From contig JAIUNR010000006.1 in NCBI GenBank assembly GCA_020161575.1, forward strand, positions 62,001 to 126,000: DNA of 64,000 nucleotides. The letters are read 5' to 3'. Below, piece after piece: positions 57,491 through 64,000 of the stretch (within the stretch, counting starts at the first letter, position 1; the number at the start of each line of letters is the position of its first letter). The position numbers and the translations under genes were made by a program. Below the pieces are notes generated by a model. That model searched no databases. It was not told the DNA's origin and worked only from the letters and a program-made list of their open reading frames with translations. The DNA is from Pseudomonadota bacterium (GTDB lineage: Bacteria > Pseudomonadota > Alphaproteobacteria > Rhizobiales > Beijerinckiaceae).

Positions 57491-58258
57491 ATGCTTACCC
57501 TTCGTATCCGCTCGCGCGCCATGGCGCTCGCCGCGACCATGCTGGCGGCCGCACCGCTCGCGCTCTCGCCGATGATGGCGACGCCCGCCCACGCCATCAT
57601 CGTCTTCGATCCCTCCAACTATGCGCAAAACGTCCTGACGGCGGCGCGCACACTGGAGCAGATCACCAACCAGATCACCTCGCTCCAGAACGAAGCACAG
57701 ATGCTCATCAACCAGGCGAAGAACCTGGCGAGCCTGCCTTACTCGGCGCTCCAGACCTTGCAGCAGAACGTGCAGCGCACCCAGCAACTTCTCCAGCAGG
57801 CGCAGGGCATCGCCTTCAACGTCCAGCAGATCGACCAGATGTTTGCCCAAAAGTACGGCAACGTCTCGATGTCGGCGAGCAACCAGCAGATGGTCGCCGA
57901 TGCCCGCTCGCGCTGGCAGAACACCGTCGGCGGGCTTCAGGACGCCATGCGCGTGCAGGCCGGCGTCGTCGGCAATATCGACACCAACCGCACACAGATG
58001 TCGGCGCTGGTCAGCCAGAGCCAATCGGCAGGCGGCGCGCTTCAGGCGGCGCAGGCCGGCAATCAGATCCTCGCGCTGCAATCGCAGCAGCTTTCCGATC
58101 TCGTGGCGCTGCTCGCCTCCAACGGCCGCGCCAGCGCGCTCACCGAGGCCGAACGCACCGCCGCCGCCGAACAGGGCCGCGAACAGCGCCGCCGCTTCCT
58201 GACGCCGGGCTCGGGCTACCAGCCCGGCAACGCCCAGATGTTCAACAGCGGCAAATAA
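57491..58258 (+). CDS. trbJ: TrbJ (VirB5-like) periplasmic conjugation protein
   Basis: A 255-residue exported protein with a signal peptide (about 1-34, ATPAHA-II). The mature part is long, helical and very Gln/Asn-rich (EQITNQITSLQNEAQMLINQAKNL and QLLQQAQGIAFNVQQIDQMF), as in VirB5/TrbJ proteins, which are minor pilus components and help in mating-pair contact. The start at ATG 57491 lies two bases after the trbE stop. It is followed by the exclusion-protein gene. Confidence 0.9.
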   Translation: MLTLRIRSRAMALAATMLAAAPLALSPMMATPAHAIIVFDPSNYAQNVLTAARTLEQITNQITSLQNEAQMLINQAKNLASLPYSALQTLQQNVQRTQQLLQQAQGIAFNVQQIDQMFAQKYGNVSMSASNQQMVADARSRWQNTVGGLQDAMRVQAGVVGNIDTNRTQMSALVSQSQSAGGALQAAQAGNQILALQSQQLSDLVALLASNGRASALTEAERTAAAEQGREQRRRFLTPGSGYQPGNAQMFNSGK

Positions 58259-58278
58259 GGCCGGAAAGGAGGAAGCTC

Positions 58279-58575
58279 ATGGACGGCAAGATGCTGGCCC
58301 GGCTGGGCGCTATCGTATTCGTCGCGGTCGCCGTCACGGCAACCGCGATCGAAATGACCCGCAAGCAGGACGCGCCGGCATCGCCGTCGGCGCGTCAGCT
58401 TCAGCCCGAAGGCGATCCGCTGCGCGAGAGCCAGCGCCGGTGCCAGCAGCTTGGCCAACAGGCCGCGAGCGATCCCGAATGCCTGCGCGTCTGGGCCGAG
58501 ACCCGCGACCGCTTCCTCGGCCACGCGCCGGCGCCGGTCGCCCCGGCGGCGCCCGCCACCGCGGAAGGGCGGTGA
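58279..58575 (+). CDS. TrbK-alt entry-exclusion protein candidate
   Basis: A 98-residue protein with an N-terminal membrane anchor (MLARLGAIVFVAVAVTATAIEM) and a periplasmic part carrying two cysteines in SQRRCQQLGQQAASDPECLRVWAETRDRFLG. This is the pattern of the family often called TrbK-alt, found between trbJ and trbL. TrbK of RP4 blocks entry of a second copy of the same plasmid. Exclusion is inferred from position and family only. AAAGGAGG precedes the start. Confidence 0.78.
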   Translation: MDGKMLARLGAIVFVAVAVTATAIEMTRKQDAPASPSARQLQPEGDPLRESQRRCQQLGQQAASDPECLRVWAETRDRFLGHAPAPVAPAAPATAEGR

Positions 58576-58578
58576 GCC

Positions 58579-59937
58579 ATGGGCGGCGCAGGCGTCATCG
58601 ACAATTTCCTCGGCGTATTCACCAAATACATCGACTCCGGCTTCGGCCTTCTCTCCGGCGAAGTGGCGTTCATTGCGACCACGCTGATCGTGATCGACGT
58701 GACGCTCGCCGCCCTATTCTGGAGCTGGGCCGGCGATGACGACATCATCGCGAGGTTGGTGAAGAAGACGCTGTTCGTCGGCGTCTTCGCCTATCTCATC
58801 GGCAACTGGAACAATCTCGCCAAGATCATTTTCGACAGCTTCGCCGGCCTCGGCCTCAAGGCGAGCGGGACCGGGTTTTCGACCGCCGACCTGATGCGCC
58901 CGGGCAAGGTCGCGCAAACCGGTCTCGATGCCGCCCGGCCACTCTTGGAGGCGATCTCGCCGCTGATGGGCTGGATCTCGGTGTTCGAGAACCTGATCCA
59001 GATCGTGTGCCTGCTGTTTGCCTGGGCGCTGGTGATCCTCGCCTTCTTCATCCTGGCGATCCAGCTCTTCGTCACACTGATCGAGTTCAAGCTGTCGACG
59101 CTCGCCGGATTCGTCCTCATTCCCTTCGGTCTCTTCGGCAAGACCGCCTTCATGGCCGAGCGCGTGCTTGGCAACGTCATTTCCAGCGGCATCAAGGTTC
59201 TGGTGCTCGCCGTCATCATCGGCATCGGCTCGACCCTCTTCGGCGAGTTCACCAAGGGCTTCGGCGGCACGACCCCGACCGTCGATGACGCCATGGCGAT
59301 CGTGCTGGCCGCTCTCTCCTTGCTCGGCCTCGGCATCTTCGGCCCCGGCATCGCCAACGGCCTCGTCTCCGGCGGTCCGCAGCTCGGCGCGGGCGCGGCC
59401 GTGGGCACCGGCCTTGCCGTGGGAGGTGCTGCCCTTGCCGCAGGCGGTGCGGCGGGTCTCGCCCTCAAAGGCGGATCGGCGGCGCTCTCCGGCGGAGCTG
59501 CCGTGGCACGCGGCGGCGCCACCGCGGCAGGCGGGGCGTCGGCCGCCTATTCGCTCGGCTCCCTGGGGCAGTCGGGCGCGGCAGGCGTTGCCTCCGGCAT
59601 GGGAGGCGTTGCCCGCGCCGCAGGCTCCGCCGCCGTCTCGCCGCTGAAGCGCGCCGTGGCGCGCGCCTCCGAGAGCATGAAATCCGGCTTCTCCGATGGC
59701 GCCAAGGTCGGTTTCGGGGCGACCGGCGGCTCTTCGACCATGGGAACCGTCGGCGGTGAAGCCGCCGAGGCCGCTTCGACCCCGACCGCCACCGGCAGCG
59801 CCCCGGATTGGGCCAAGCGCATGAGGCGCAGCCAGCACCTTTCTCACGGCGTCAGCGCCGCCGCCCATGCCGTCAAGTCCGGCGACAGCCACGGCTCCGG
59901 CTCTTCCATCAACCTTTCCGAAAGCGACCGCTCATGA
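58579..59937 (+). CDS. trbL: TrbL (VirB6-like) polytopic channel protein
   Basis: A 452-residue inner-membrane protein. Residues about 1-270 hold six or more helices (FIATTLIVIDVTLAALFWSW, LFAWALVILAFFILAIQLFV, VLVLAVIIGIGSTLFGEF and others). The C-terminal third is a Gly/Ala/Ser-rich low-complexity stretch, then a polar tail. This is normal for TrbL, which contributes to the inner-membrane channel. It starts three bases after the trbK-alt stop and overlaps trbF by four bases. Confidence 0.92.
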   Translation: MGGAGVIDNFLGVFTKYIDSGFGLLSGEVAFIATTLIVIDVTLAALFWSWAGDDDIIARLVKKTLFVGVFAYLIGNWNNLAKIIFDSFAGLGLKASGTGFSTADLMRPGKVAQTGLDAARPLLEAISPLMGWISVFENLIQIVCLLFAWALVILAFFILAIQLFVTLIEFKLSTLAGFVLIPFGLFGKTAFMAERVLGNVISSGIKVLVLAVIIGIGSTLFGEFTKGFGGTTPTVDDAMAIVLAALSLLGLGIFGPGIANGLVSGGPQLGAGAAVGTGLAVGGAALAAGGAAGLALKGGSAALSGGAAVARGGATAAGGASAAYSLGSLGQSGAAGVASGMGGVARAAGSAAVSPLKRAVARASESMKSGFSDGAKVGFGATGGSSTMGTVGGEAAEAASTPTATGSAPDWAKRMRRSQHLSHGVSAAAHAVKSGDSHGSGSSINLSESDRS

Positions 59938-60623
59938 GCATCTTCAAGCGACCCGCCGTGCATTACGGCAAGACGCCCGAACCCGAGACCCCTTACCAGA
60001 AGGCCGCGCAGGTCTGGGACGACCGCATCGGTTCGGCCCGCGTGCAGGCGAAGAACTGGCGCTACATGGCCTTCGGCTCGCTGATCCTCTCGGCGGGCTT
60101 CGCCGGCGCACTGGTCATCCAGTCGGCGCGCGGGACCGTCGTGCCGTGGGTGGTCCAGGTCGATAAACTCGGCCAGGCGCAGAGCCTCGCGCCGGCCAGC
60201 GCCGACTATCGCCCGACCGATCCGCAGATCGCATGGCATCTCGCCCGTTTCATCGAGCAGGTCCGCTCGATCCCGGCCGATCCGATCATCGTGCGCCAGA
60301 ACTGGCTTCGCGCCTATGAGTGGACGACCGATCGCGGCGCAGGCGCGCTCAACGACTATGCCCGCACCAACGACCCCTTCACCAAGGTCGGCAAGCAGCA
60401 GATCGCCGTCGACGTCTCCAGCGTCATCCGTGCCTCGCCGGATTCGTTCCGCGTCGCCTGGACGGAGCGGCAGTTCGAGAACGGCGTGCTCGCCTCGACC
60501 CAACGCTGGACCGCGATCCTGACGATCGCGCTTCAGCCGCCGCGCGACGCCGAGCGCCTGAAGGCGAATCCGCTCGGCATCTACGTCAATGCCATCAACT
60601 GGTCGCGGGAGATGGGCCAATGA
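59934..60623 (+). CDS. trbF: TrbF (VirB8-like) conjugation protein
   Basis: A 229-residue bitopic protein: a cytoplasmic N-terminus (about 40 residues), one transmembrane helix (MAFGSLILSAGFAGALVIQSA), and a periplasmic VirB8-type domain. Conserved segments are YRPTDPQIAWHLARFIEQVRSIPADPIIVRQNWLRAY and NPLGIYVNAINWSRE. VirB8 proteins bridge core-complex components. The start at 59934 overlaps trbL (ATGA); earlier in-frame codons belong to shadow reading inside trbL. Confidence 0.92.
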   Translation: MSIFKRPAVHYGKTPEPETPYQKAAQVWDDRIGSARVQAKNWRYMAFGSLILSAGFAGALVIQSARGTVVPWVVQVDKLGQAQSLAPASADYRPTDPQIAWHLARFIEQVRSIPADPIIVRQNWLRAYEWTTDRGAGALNDYARTNDPFTKVGKQQIAVDVSSVIRASPDSFRVAWTERQFENGVLASTQRWTAILTIALQPPRDAERLKANPLGIYVNAINWSREMGQ

Positions 60624-61603
60624 ACCCGGCAATCCGTATCGTCGCCATTCCGGTTTTCCGTAAATCCGCGGCCGTGGCGCTGATGCTGTCCGCGACGGCG
60701 CTGGCGGGCTGCGCCAGCATGACCAAGCCCCCGGCGATCAGCTACGACGCCTCCGTGCCGCCTTTGCCGGCCATTCCCGCCGCCGTCATCGACGAGCGGC
60801 CGAAGCCGGTGCTGATCCCGCCCGCCTGGACGGTCGCGCGCGGCGGCGAGACCGCAGGCACGCCCACGGGCCGCGTCGAGAACGCCAATGCGGCGGCGCG
60901 CGTGCAGCCGCGCCGCGAGGGCTATTACAACGCCATCCAGATCTACCCGTGGTCGGAAGGCGCGCTCTATCAGGTCTATGCGGTTCCCGGTCAGATCACC
61001 GACATCGCACTGGAGCCGGGCGAAAGCCTCACCGGCGCGGGACCGATCGCGGCCGGCGACACAGCGCGCTGGATCATCGGCGATACCGAGAGCGGGTCCG
61101 GCGTCACGCGCCGCGTCCATATTCTCGTCAAGCCGAGCCGGCCCGACATCACCACCAACCTGATCGTGACGACCGACCGGCGCACCTACATGATCGAGCT
61201 GCGCTCCGGCGAGAAGCCCTATATGCCGTCGGTCGCCTGGGCCTATCCGCAGCCGCCGGCCAGCCAGCGTCAGAGCGTTCCGGCCACGCCGGTCATTCCG
61301 GCCGTGGCCGCCCGCAACTATCGCTACGCCCAGACCGACACCGGCAATCCGCCGTGGAAGCCGATCGCCGTCTATGACGATGGCCGGCATGTCTATGTCG
61401 AGTTCCCACGCGGCATCGTCCAGGGCGAAATGCCGCCGCTCTTCGTCATCGGCCCGCAAGGCGAAGCCCAGATCGCCAACAGCCGTATCTATCAACACAT
61501 CCTGATCGTCGATCGCCTGTTCGGCGCGGCTGAGCTGCGCCTTGGCGCGGGCGACAAGCAGCAGACCGTCAGGATCGTCCGCACCGACGGGAGGCCGTCC
61601 TAA
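60620..61603 (+). CDS. trbG: TrbG (VirB9-like) conjugation protein
   Basis: A 327-residue exported protein with a lipoprotein-type signal: LMLSATALAGCASM, the lipobox LAGC. A VirB9/TrbG fold follows with QIYPWSEGALYQVYAVPGQITDIALEPGE, HILVKPSRPDITTNLIVTTDRRTYMIELRS and KPIAVYDDGRHVYVEFP. TrbG is part of the outer-membrane core complex with TrbI. Unlike classical VirB9, it appears to carry its own lipid anchor. Overlaps trbF (ATGA) and trbI (TAATG). Confidence 0.92.
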   Translation: MNPAIRIVAIPVFRKSAAVALMLSATALAGCASMTKPPAISYDASVPPLPAIPAAVIDERPKPVLIPPAWTVARGGETAGTPTGRVENANAAARVQPRREGYYNAIQIYPWSEGALYQVYAVPGQITDIALEPGESLTGAGPIAAGDTARWIIGDTESGSGVTRRVHILVKPSRPDITTNLIVTTDRRTYMIELRSGEKPYMPSVAWAYPQPPASQRQSVPATPVIPAVAARNYRYAQTDTGNPPWKPIAVYDDGRHVYVEFPRGIVQGEMPPLFVIGPQGEAQIANSRIYQHILIVDRLFGAAELRLGAGDKQQTVRIVRTDGRPS

Positions 61604-62763
61604 TGTCCGATACCACCAGCACCGAAACCAGCACTCCTGTCGCGCCGATGCGGCTTCGCGCCGAACCGCCGCGCGTCACACGCCTCTCGCGCAAGATGCT
61701 CGCCAGCGTCGCCGCCGTTGCCCTGGTCGGCATCGGCGGATCGCTGATCTACGCGCTCCAGACGCGCGGGCCGGACGATGGCGGCGCCGAGCTCTATTCG
61801 ACCAACGGCCGCCAGACCGCCGACGGCCTGGCCGGTTTGCCCAAGGACTATACCGGCCCGGTCCTCGGCCCGGCGCTGCCCGGCGATCTCGGCGGCCCAA
61901 TCCTGAGCGCACAGAACAACGGCCAGCCCGTCGTCGCGCCCGTGGTCGCCACGTCCGGCGTCAGTGAGGCCGAGCAGCGCCGCCGCGCCGAGGAAGAGGC
62001 CGCCCGCCTCAGCACCGTCTTCTTCCAGTCGCGGCAGGGTTCGGCGGCCGCCAGCACGGCGGGCGCGATGCCCGGTCTTGCCGGCCTCGATCTCTCCGGC
62101 GCGGGCGGACAGGCCGCCACGGGACAGGACAAGCAGCTCGCCTTCCTCAACGCGGCGGCCGACCGGCGCACCGTCACGCCCGATCGCGTGACACCGCCGG
62201 CGTCGCCCTTCGTGCTACAGGCCGGCGCCGTGATCTCCGCCGCGCTCATCACCGGCATCCGCTCCGATCTTCCCGGCCAGATCATCGCCCAGGTCACGGA
62301 GCCGATCTATGACAGCCCCACGGGGCGCATCCTGCTCGTGCCGCAGGGCACGCGGATCATCGGCCAGTACGACAACAACGTGCAGTACGGGCAGCGGCGC
62401 GTGCTGCTCGTCTGGAACCGCCTCATCATGCCGAACGGCCGCTCGATCGTCCTCGAACGCCAGCCGGGGACCGACACACAGGGCTATGCCGGCCTTGAGG
62501 ATGGCGTCGACTATCACTGGTGGGATCTCGCCAAGGCCGCCGGCCTCTCGACGCTGCTTTCGGTCGGGGCCGAGCTTGCCGTCGACGATCAGGACCGGCT
62601 GCTCCGCGCCATCCGCAACGGCGGTCAGGACACGATCAACGACGCCGGACAGCAGATCGTCCGACGCCAACTCAACGTCGCGCCGACGCTGACCATCCGG
62701 CCGGGCTTCCCGGTGCGGATCGTCGTGACGCGCGATCTTGTCCTCGAACCCTTCAGGAACTGA
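61603..62763 (+). CDS. trbI: TrbI (VirB10-like) conjugation protein
   Basis: A 386-residue protein that spans the envelope. A short cytoplasmic part and one helix (MLASVAAVALVGIGGSLIYAL) are followed by a long Gly/Ala/Pro/Gln-rich periplasmic linker (about 55-195). The VirB10 beta-barrel domain then shows FVLQAGAVISAALITGIRSDLPGQIIAQVTEPIYDS, RILLVPQGTRIIGQYD and VGAELAVD. It senses ATPase activity and gates the channel. Last of the trb genes. Confidence 0.93.
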   Translation: MSDTTSTETSTPVAPMRLRAEPPRVTRLSRKMLASVAAVALVGIGGSLIYALQTRGPDDGGAELYSTNGRQTADGLAGLPKDYTGPVLGPALPGDLGGPILSAQNNGQPVVAPVVATSGVSEAEQRRRAEEEAARLSTVFFQSRQGSAAASTAGAMPGLAGLDLSGAGGQAATGQDKQLAFLNAAADRRTVTPDRVTPPASPFVLQAGAVISAALITGIRSDLPGQIIAQVTEPIYDSPTGRILLVPQGTRIIGQYDNNVQYGQRRVLLVWNRLIMPNGRSIVLERQPGTDTQGYAGLEDGVDYHWWDLAKAAGLSTLLSVGAELAVDDQDRLLRAIRNGGQDTINDAGQQIVRRQLNVAPTLTIRPGFPVRIVVTRDLVLEPFRN

Positions 62764-62765
62764 CC

Positions 62766-62990
62766 ATGACCAAGTTGAAACTCGGTCCCATCGCGGACGA
62801 CAAGCCCGTGAAAGTCGCGGTAGAGCTGCCGGCGTCGCTCCACCGCGACCTGAGCGAATATGGCCGTCTTCTGGCCGGAGACGCCGCCCCGATCGAACCG
62901 TCAAAGCTCATCGTGCCCATGCTGGAGCGGTTCATTGCGACGGATCGCGGGTTCGCGAAGGCGCGGCGCCCCATGCAGAAGCCCGAATGA
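62766..62990 (+). CDS. DUF2274-family protein
   Basis: A 74-residue soluble protein: KLKLGPIADDKPVKVAVELPASLHRDLSEYGRLL, then PSKLIVPMLERFIATDRGFAKAR. This is the DUF2274 pattern, probably a ribbon-helix-helix fold, regularly encoded right after trbI on conjugative elements. A regulatory role is likely but unproven. It starts two bases after the trbI stop and is the last gene of the transfer operon. No terminator is obvious in the 60 bp to the convergent DUF488 gene. Confidence 0.8.
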   Translation: MTKLKLGPIADDKPVKVAVELPASLHRDLSEYGRLLAGDAAPIEPSKLIVPMLERFIATDRGFAKARRPMQKPE

Positions 62991-63050
62991 AGCCGGCAAG
63001 ACAGGCCACGACGCTCGGCCTGAAGAGGAAACCCCAACCACGGCTGACGC

Positions 63051-63614
63051 TCAACCTGGAGGTTGCTCGTGATCGGGCGCGGCGGACGCCGGGTAGATGA
63101 CTCTTTCCTGCGTGTCCTTCTGCACGCCCGGCGTCGGCGTGGCGTGCTCGCTATGCCCCGGCGTCATCAGATGATCGACCGCGTGGCCAGCCAGTAGCAG
63201 ATGGTCGGTGATGATGCGGCGATGACATCGCCACCAAACCGCTTCGGAACACATCAGGGCCAAGCCGTGATCGCGGCCGAGGCTCACCAGATCATGAAAC
63301 GCGCCGGCGAACGCCTCGCCGAGCGCATAGTCAGCATAGTTGTGGAAGCTTTGCACCCGCCACAGCGCATTGAGGCTTTCGTCCACACCGGTCTGCTTTG
63401 GCCGCCTGCCGCTCAGGTCCGGCATATGTTGGTAACCGATCTGCACGCGCGCCAGGTCTTCCGGCAGACGGTCGATATTGTAGGCGTGATTGCTGCGCGA
63501 CCGGGGAAAAGCGCGCACGTCGATCACCATCCCGACCTGAGCGGCGCGCAGCATGTCGAGAAATTCGTCGAGGCTACGATTGGAATGGCCGATGGTGACG
63601 AACTGCGCGGCCAT
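63051..63614 (-). CDS. DUF488-family protein
   Basis: A 187-residue soluble protein: FVTIGHSNRSLDEFLDMLRAAQVGMVIDVRAFPRSRSNHAYN, then YQHMPDLSGRR and LALMCSEAVWWRCHRRIITDHLL, with the CSE..W.CHR motif typical of DUF488. The family is widespread and of unknown activity; its conserved Cys and Arg suggest a small-molecule or nucleotide enzyme. The start is the ATG complementary to 63612-63614, overlapping the stop of the gene before it. It converges with the transfer operon. Confidence 0.82.
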   Translation of the reverse strand: MAAQFVTIGHSNRSLDEFLDMLRAAQVGMVIDVRAFPRSRSNHAYNIDRLPEDLARVQIGYQHMPDLSGRRPKQTGVDESLNALWRVQSFHNYADYALGEAFAGAFHDLVSLGRDHGLALMCSEAVWWRCHRRIITDHLLLAGHAVDHLMTPGHSEHATPTPGVQKDTQERVIYPASAAPDHEQPPG

Positions 63615-63823
63615 CAATCGATCTTCGTCAGCGCGGCTTCCTTGTGAGCGGCGACATGGTCCGTCTTGTCGCTCTTGATCTCGTACTGCGGATCGTCCTT
63701 CGAAGCTCGATGCCTGTGGCCCTTGTAGTCGAAATCCGCATGATGAACCCGAATGATCCTGCCGGTCACATGACCGACTTCGGAGTTCCAGCTCACATGA
63801 TCGCCAACAGAATATTTGGCCAT
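63614..63823 (-). CDS. DUF2945 / Tudor-like HVA1-family protein
   Basis: A 69-residue protein: MAKYSVGDHVSWNSEVGHVTGRIIRVHHADFDYKGHRHRASKDDPQYEIKSDKTDHVAAHKEAALTKI. This is a complete match to the DUF2945 (hypervirulence-associated TUDOR, HVA1) pattern, a small SH3-like beta barrel of unknown function in bacteria. The ATG complementary to 63821-63823 is chosen because the family starts there; upstream codons show no similarity. It overlaps the DUF488 gene and is probably co-transcribed with it. Confidence 0.8.
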   Translation of the reverse strand: MAKYSVGDHVSWNSEVGHVTGRIIRVHHADFDYKGHRHRASKDDPQYEIKSDKTDHVAAHKEAALTKID

Positions 63824-63870
63824 GACCGTCACCTCTCTTCGCAGTCGGCGCATCGGCCGCGCATGAGTTG

Positions 63871-64000
63871 TTAGTCGCCTCCACCCGGCGCCGTTGCTGC
63901 AATCATCTCCATGAGCGTGTCGATGACGTCGCGGGTCGCATCCCATTTTGCGGCCTCGTCCAACGCCCGATTCTGAAAACCGAGGCATACCGCGCCATGC
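63871..64000 (-). CDS. C-terminal fragment of an unidentified protein
   Basis: A minus-strand reading frame that enters from the right edge and stops with TAA (complement of 63871-63873). The 42 visible residues include NRALDEAAKWDATRDVIDTLMEMIAA, an amphipathic helix with coding-like composition, and a short Gly-rich end. It lies 47 bp upstream of the DUF2945 gene on the same strand, so it may head that small operon. Too little is visible to name it. Confidence 0.45.
   Translation of the reverse strand, partial: HGAVCLGFQNRALDEAAKWDATRDVIDTLMEMIAATAPGGGD

Larger units (their letters stand above)
21904..64000. mobile_element. guaA-integrated ICE with Trb mating system (left part, continues past the right edge)
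   Basis: The left end is the isolated guaA 3' terminus at 21904-21918. The content to the right edge is that of an integrative conjugative element: toxin-antitoxin and defence cargo, anti-restriction genes, an FseA/RdfS-like excision switch, repA-parA, traF, a lytic transglycosylase, relaxase, the TraG coupling protein and trbBCDEJKLFGI. No integrase or second attachment site is in the window. Because guaA would lie on the minus strand with its body to the right, the intact guaA and integrase are expected beyond 64000. Base composition is visibly more AT-rich at the left end (21880-25000) than in the tra region. Confidence 0.85.

Overview
The window looks like chromosomal DNA of a high-GC alphaproteobacterium, most likely of the Hyphomicrobiales (rhizobial) side. 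The signs are an FdsGBA(FdhD)D formate dehydrogenase operon, alphaproteobacterial small conserved proteins, and rhizobial-type palindromic repeats of the GGAAAA...TTTTCC kind. The genus cannot be named from the sequence alone.

Positions 1-21900 are core chromosome. They hold a LysE-type exporter tail, MsrQ, an exopolyphosphatase (Ppx/GppA)-RlmE-HAD phosphatase run in which rlmE carries an in-frame tandem palindromic repeat, small envelope proteins, a fatty-acid-hydroxylase-superfamily membrane protein, a LysR regulator followed by the complete NAD-dependent formate dehydrogenase operon, an M48 peptidase fused to a TPM domain, a DUF3667 protein, a four-gene archaic (Csu-type) chaperone-usher pilus operon, and an isoprenylcysteine-methyltransferase-like membrane protein.

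At 21904-21918 the last codons and stop of guaA (...IEWE-stop, minus strand) stand alone, without the rest of guaA. From there to the right edge the DNA is an integrative and conjugative element (ICE) inserted at the guaA 3' end. The intact guaA, the integrase and the second attachment site should lie beyond position 64000. Next to the junction is a cargo or defence block: a HelD-like helicase with a nuclease-like insert, and an AbiEi/AbiEii pair. Then comes an anti-restriction and DNA-handling block: ArdC, a PD-(D/E)xK-like protein, a large ParB-like protein, a DarB-like methyltransferase plus strawberry-notch helicase, a toprim protein and a SLOG/DUF2493 protein. Three of these genes share a conserved structured leader. 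FitAB-like toxin-antitoxin genes and small membrane proteins follow.

Positions 41600-43600 are the control module: a small XRE regulator whose start codon lies in a perfect 20-bp palindrome, a stand-alone DUF2285 protein (QseM-like), a DUF6499-DUF2285 activator split by a +1 frameshift at UUU-C exactly as in FseA of ICEMlSymR7A, and an AlpA/RdfS-like excisionase. They feed a long co-directional operon: repA (with internal iterons), parA, a ribbon-helix-helix protein, DUF2840, traF, DUF736, a lytic transglycosylase, relaxase, traG, an RHH gene, vapBC and trbBCDEJKLFGI, ending with a DUF2274 gene. The element therefore appears to encode excision, limited replication and partition, anti-restriction, and a complete Trb-type mating apparatus. 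Its decision to transfer probably rests on ribosomal frameshifting and DUF2285 antagonism. No LuxR/LuxI quorum-sensing genes are visible.
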